9,894 nucleotides of DNA, from contig JAPLOT010000017.1 of the NCBI GenBank assembly GCA_026400595.1, positions 1 to 9,894 on the forward strand, in the 5' to 3' direction. The DNA comes from Alphaproteobacteria bacterium (GTDB lineage: Bacteria > Pseudomonadota > Alphaproteobacteria > Rhizobiales > Aestuariivirgaceae). A program made the position numbers and the translations under genes. Positions 7,257-9,894 of the stretch are shown here, piece after piece. The notes under the pieces are model-generated. The model had not been told where the DNA came from. It worked only from the letters and a program-made list of their open reading frames with translations, and ran no database searches. How positions within the stretch are numbered: the first letter of the stretch is position 1; each line of letters begins with the position of its first letter.

Positions 7257-7416
7257 GGGGGCAGCCATAATCCCTTCGTCGTGTCGCGGGAGTCCGCCGC
7301 TGGCCCTCCGGAATGGTTTGGTTAAGGATGGCGCAAATGCAGCGATCTGGCTTTAGCTTCTCTTAAGCTCGCCCCCCGCATAGTTCCGGCCCGTTGCAGC
7401 AAGGGACGCGACCGGG

Positions 7417-8541
7417 ATGACCATGCCTTCAGCCACGACGGCGCTCGATGCCGGAACCGGGCGAAAGAGCCGCTTCTGGCCCTTGCTCCGGCAAAGCCTG
7501 AATGCCCATGGCATCTTCTTCGCCGTGATCGCCATCTATTATGCCGGCTTCCTGGTCCTGCTGCAGGCACGGCCCGATCTCGAGCCGTCGAACTTCCTGC
7601 TCATGGCAATCGGCTTCTGCGCCTTCTCGCTCCCGGTGATGCTGATCTGCCTGCTGTTTACCCGCTTCTATCACATCGCCACGGTGGTGAAGCCCGAGCG
7701 CCCGATTCCCGCGCTGCTGCGCGATCTGAAGAGCTACCTGACCGACCGCCGCCGACTTGCCCAGGGCCTTCCCATGGTCCTGATCATGGTGCTCTTCATG
7801 TATGTCTTCGTCGAGCTGAAGTCGAACATACCCCGGCTCAATCCCTATTCGTGGGATCCCACCTTCGTTGCCTGGGATGCGGCGCTGCATTTCGGCCGCC
7901 AGCCCTGGGAATGGCTGCAGCCGGTCTTCGGACATGCCCCGATCACCTTCCTCATCAACCTGAACTACAATGCCTGGTTCGCCGTCATGTGGGTGGTCTG
8001 GGTCTATTTTGCCTTCTCCGACCAGACCAGCGAAACACGCACGCGCTTCTTCCTGACCTTCTTCGTCACCTGGATCATCGGTGGCGGCCTGCTGGCGATC
8101 CTGTTTTCCTCGGTCGGCCCCTGCTTCTACGGGCTGATGGGCTATGCGCCCGATCCCTTTGCGCCACAGATGGCCTATCTGCGTGAAGTGAACGAGATCT
8201 ATCCGCTCTGGGCGGTACAGGTTCAGGACATTCTCTGGGCCGGGTATCAGGGCCAGTCGACGATCGACGGCATCTCGGCCATGCCCTCCATGCACAATGG
8301 CACGGCGCTGCTCTTCGCGCTGGCGGGGTTCCGGATCAGCCGCCCCATCGGCTGGGCGCTTTCGCTCCACGCCGCCTTCATCTTCATCGGGTCCATTCAC
8401 CTGGCCTGGCACTATGCCGTCGACAGCTACCTCGCCTGGGCGGTGACGCTGGTCCTGTGGTTCGGCCTGGCACCAGTGACGCGCTGGTGGCATGGCCGCA
8501 GCGCACAGCGCAGCTTCGACGCTGCCATGAACGCAGCCTGA
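7417..8541 (+). CDS. PAP2 superfamily (Aur1/inositolphosphotransferase-like) membrane protein, first of a tandem pair
   Basis: A 374-residue polytopic membrane protein with hydrophobic segments near 33-50, 60-83, 117-134, 174-200, 210-235, 294-304, 311-330 and 337-353. The C-terminal third has the two catalytic blocks of the PAP2/Aur1 group: PSMH (290-293) and H328 followed by HYAVD (332-336). H293, H332 and D336 are the expected catalytic histidines and acid. The classical first phosphatase motif KxxxxxxRP is not evident, as in Aur1-like members; the conserved VELKSNIPRLNP (132-143) may take that role. Family members hydrolyse lipid phosphates or transfer phospho-head groups at the membrane; the substrate here is unknown. 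The start is uncertain between ATG 7417 and ATG 7423; AAGGGA at 7401-7406 sits ten bases before the first. It is followed after three bases by its paralogue. Confidence 0.88.
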   Translation: MTMPSATTALDAGTGRKSRFWPLLRQSLNAHGIFFAVIAIYYAGFLVLLQARPDLEPSNFLLMAIGFCAFSLPVMLICLLFTRFYHIATVVKPERPIPALLRDLKSYLTDRRRLAQGLPMVLIMVLFMYVFVELKSNIPRLNPYSWDPTFVAWDAALHFGRQPWEWLQPVFGHAPITFLINLNYNAWFAVMWVVWVYFAFSDQTSETRTRFFLTFFVTWIIGGGLLAILFSSVGPCFYGLMGYAPDPFAPQMAYLREVNEIYPLWAVQVQDILWAGYQGQSTIDGISAMPSMHNGTALLFALAGFRISRPIGWALSLHAAFIFIGSIHLAWHYAVDSYLAWAVTLVLWFGLAPVTRWWHGRSAQRSFDAAMNAA

Positions 8542-8544
8542 TCC

Positions 8545-9657
8545 ATGAGCAGCGAAGCCCTCGTCATTCGTGAAAGCTGGATCCGCCGGGTTGCGGCCGC
8601 GACCGTACTGAGCTTCCGCGCTCAGTGGATCTTCTTCGTCATTCCGCTGGTCTATCTGGCCTCGAATGCGATCGTCCTGTCGCAGCTGGACTCCTATGGC
8701 CGCATGCCGGTGTTGAAGCTCGTTACATCCTTGCTGACCTTCAGCCTGCCGGTCGGACTGATCGTGCTGATGCTCATGCGGCTGCTGCAATATGCCCTGA
8801 TCGAGAAGCCGGTCAGCCCCGTCCGCGCGCTTGGCGGCGAGCTCAGCGACCTGATCCGCCATCCGGCGCGCATCATCAACGGCGTGCCCATCCTGGTGGC
8901 CATGATCCTCTTCAACAAGGCCATGGTGGAACTGAAACCCGCCATTCCCAAGGTCAATCCCTTTTCCTGGGACGTGACCTTCATGGAGCTTGACCGGCTG
9001 CTCCATTTCGGCGTCGATCCCTGGGTGCTGCTGCAGCCCATCATGGGCTACGACATCGTCAGCTTCCTCGCCAACATCGCCTATAACTTCTGGTTCGTGG
9101 CGCTCTTCGGCGCCTGGTGCTGGTTCGGCTTCCGCGCCCGCGCCAGCGAGATCCGGACACGCTTCTTCCTCGCCTACATGCTCATCTGGTTCCTGGGCGG
9201 CGGGGTGCTGGCGCTGATTTTCTCGTCGGCCGGACCTGTCTATTATGATGAGCTCGGCCTCGCGCCCAATCCCTATGTGGGCCTCTTCGCCTATCTGCAT
9301 GACGTCGACAGCCGGCTGCCGCTGTGGTTCCTCAAGACGCAGCAGATGCTGTGGGACGGCTATACGGGCAAGGGCCCGGCCTTCGGCATCTCGGCATTTC
9401 CCTCCATGCACAATGCGTCGGCCGCGCTCTTCGCGCTGGCCTTCTGGCGGGTGTCGCGCCCGGTCGGACTCTTCTTCGCGGCCTATGCAGGGGTGGTCCT
9501 GCTGGGGTCGGTGCATACCGGCTGGCACTATGCCGTCGACGGCTATGCGGGTATCGCGCTTGCGGCGGCCTGCTGGTGGGCCTGCGGACCGGTCGCCCGC
9601 TGGTACATGGGCCGCGCCGCCACCCGGCGCTACAACGAAGGGCTGGCTTCGCTTTAA
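8545..9657 (+). CDS. PAP2 superfamily (Aur1-like) membrane protein, second of a tandem pair
   Basis: A 370-residue membrane protein paralogous to the gene before it. Residues 128-357 align to 132-361 of the upstream protein without a gap, about 109 of 230 identical by hand count. Catalytic blocks are intact: PSMH (286-289), H324 and HYAVD (328-332). Shared non-catalytic blocks are VELKxxIP, NPFSWDVTF (138-146), LHFG, SEIRTRFFL (201-209), GGGVLALIFSSAGP and LWDGYTG. The ATG at 8545 lies three bases after the TGA of the upstream gene and has no clear ribosome binding site of its own, so coupled translation is likely. Both copies seem active by motif, so this is not a decayed duplicate. Substrate unknown; a lipid-phosphate phosphatase or phospho-head-group transferase is the best guess. 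The next gene is an acyl-CoA synthetase, which fits a lipid context but does not prove it. Confidence 0.88.
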   Translation: MSSEALVIRESWIRRVAAATVLSFRAQWIFFVIPLVYLASNAIVLSQLDSYGRMPVLKLVTSLLTFSLPVGLIVLMLMRLLQYALIEKPVSPVRALGGELSDLIRHPARIINGVPILVAMILFNKAMVELKPAIPKVNPFSWDVTFMELDRLLHFGVDPWVLLQPIMGYDIVSFLANIAYNFWFVALFGAWCWFGFRARASEIRTRFFLAYMLIWFLGGGVLALIFSSAGPVYYDELGLAPNPYVGLFAYLHDVDSRLPLWFLKTQQMLWDGYTGKGPAFGISAFPSMHNASAALFALAFWRVSRPVGLFFAAYAGVVLLGSVHTGWHYAVDGYAGIALAAACWWACGPVARWYMGRAATRRYNEGLASL

Positions 9658-9679
9658 CTCTCGCGCGGAGTGGGATATG

Positions 9680-9701
9680 ACCCTTCAGCTTTCCGAAGGG
9701 T
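9680..9701 (+). promoter_or_regulatory. Hairpin covering the ribosome binding site of the acyl-CoA synthetase gene
   Basis: ACCCTTC (9680-9686) and GAAGGGT (9695-9701) form a perfect seven-base inverted repeat with an eight-base loop. The right arm contains the only purine-rich ribosome binding site (GAAGGG) before the ATG at 9707. In RNA the stem would hide that site. There is no T-run after it, so an intrinsic terminator is unlikely. The 49-base gap between the second PAP2 gene and this gene holds nothing else I can identify. Confidence 0.45.
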
Positions 9702-9706
9702 GATGC

Positions 9707-9894
9707 ATGTCCGTCTATGATCTCGATCTCGACAAGAATGCCGCGAATTTCCAGCCGCTGACGCCTTTGTCCTTTCTGCAGCGCTCGGCGGCCGTCTATC
9801 CCGATCAGCTGGCCATCATCCATGGCAGCGCGCGCGTGACCTATGCGCAGTTCTACGGGCGTTGCCGCCAGCTGGGGTCCGCCCTGGTCAAGGC
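9707..9894 (+). CDS. AMP-dependent acyl-CoA synthetase, FadD/AlkK-like (3' partial)
   Basis: Sixty-two codons are visible before the window ends, with no stop. The protein begins MSVYDLDLDKNAANFQPLTP, continues LSFLQRSAAVYPDQLAIIHG, and then has VTYAQFYGRCRQLGSALVK. This is the usual N-terminus of ATP-dependent fatty-acyl-CoA ligases of the AMP-binding family (the pattern L-x-FL-x-RSA-x-x-YPD followed by TYAEF), of the kind acting on medium- or branched-chain acids. The start at 9707 is chosen because the homologous MSVYDLDL begin follows GAAGGG; ATG 9703 is in another frame. The adenylation and A10 motifs lie outside the window, so activity and specificity cannot be judged. It is on the same strand and 49 bases after the PAP2 pair, so it may be in the same transcript. 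Its ribosome binding site lies in a hairpin. Confidence 0.85.
   Translation, partial: MSVYDLDLDKNAANFQPLTPLSFLQRSAAVYPDQLAIIHGSARVTYAQFYGRCRQLGSALVK

Noticed and set aside
7197..7268. N-terminal extension of the propionyl-CoA synthetase to an ATG at 7268.
   Set aside because: The 24 extra residues are atypical for the family, and GGAGA sits at the right distance from ATG 7196.
6528..7325. A plus-strand open frame of about 265 codons opposite the 5' part of the propionyl-CoA synthetase gene.
   Set aside because: It is antisense to a well-conserved adenylation domain, with no family motif of its own.
7355..7369. Inverted repeat AGCTT-CTCTT-AAGCT in the divergent region before the PAP2 genes, considered as an operator or terminator.
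   Set aside because: The stem is only five base pairs, has no T-run and is of a size expected by chance. I saw no second copy.
7429..9528. A long minus-strand open frame (about 699 codons) opposite the PAP2 pair.
   Set aside because: It mirrors both PAP2 genes, spans their junction and reads as charged low-complexity sequence. It is a by-product of codon bias on the coding strand.
1..9894. Search by eye for a defence system, phage or mobile element, CRISPR array, or RNA gene.
   Set aside because: All ten genes belong to metabolic or membrane families. No direct-repeat array, transposase, integrase, tRNA-like cloverleaf or sharp change in base composition was seen.

Overview
The window looks like a chromosomal stretch of a high-GC alphaproteobacterium, possibly Hyphomicrobiales-like. 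This is inferred from the GC- and C-ending codon use, the family mix (trimethylamine-dehydrogenase-like flavoprotein, YbjJ-type transporter, DUF2189 membrane protein, PrpE-type ligase, PAP2 membrane proteins) and the dense packing. It holds ten genes. The first and last are cut by the window edges. I see no tRNA, rRNA, insertion sequence, phage gene or CRISPR array, and no gene-free stretch longer than about 220 bases.

Layout. Bases 1-1238 (+) are the C-terminal part of an iron-sulfur flavoprotein of the trimethylamine/dimethylamine dehydrogenase group. Bases 4362 down to 1235 (-) form a compact operon in the order MFS transporter, SDR oxidoreductase, second SDR oxidoreductase, GNAT acetyltransferase. 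Gaps are 12 and 18 bases, followed by a 4-base ATGA overlap. A DUF2189 membrane protein (4500-5294, +) diverges from the operon and ends directly against a convergent propionyl-CoA synthetase gene (-, start 7196). Across a 220-base divergent region lie two tandem PAP2/Aur1-like membrane phosphatase or transferase genes (7417-8541 and 8545-9657, +). These are followed by the start of an AMP-forming acyl-CoA synthetase (from 9707, +).

How the genes may work together. The minus-strand operon reads as import of a small molecule followed by oxidation or reduction by two dehydrogenases whose predicted cofactor preferences differ (NAD versus NADP). The right half has a lipid and acyl-CoA flavour: two acyl-CoA-forming ligases flank two paralogous lipid-phosphate enzymes. 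These links rest on proximity only.

The most notable observations are: (1) an in-frame amber codon in the propionyl-CoA synthetase gene, followed by 28 intact family-like codons up to a natural stop; (2) the PAP2 tandem pair, which aligns without a gap over 230 residues at about 47% identity (hand count); (3) a hairpin that would bury the ribosome binding site of the last gene; and (4) a trimethylamine-dehydrogenase-like enzyme that appears to lack an aromatic-cage tryptophan. None of these amounts to a demonstrated new system.
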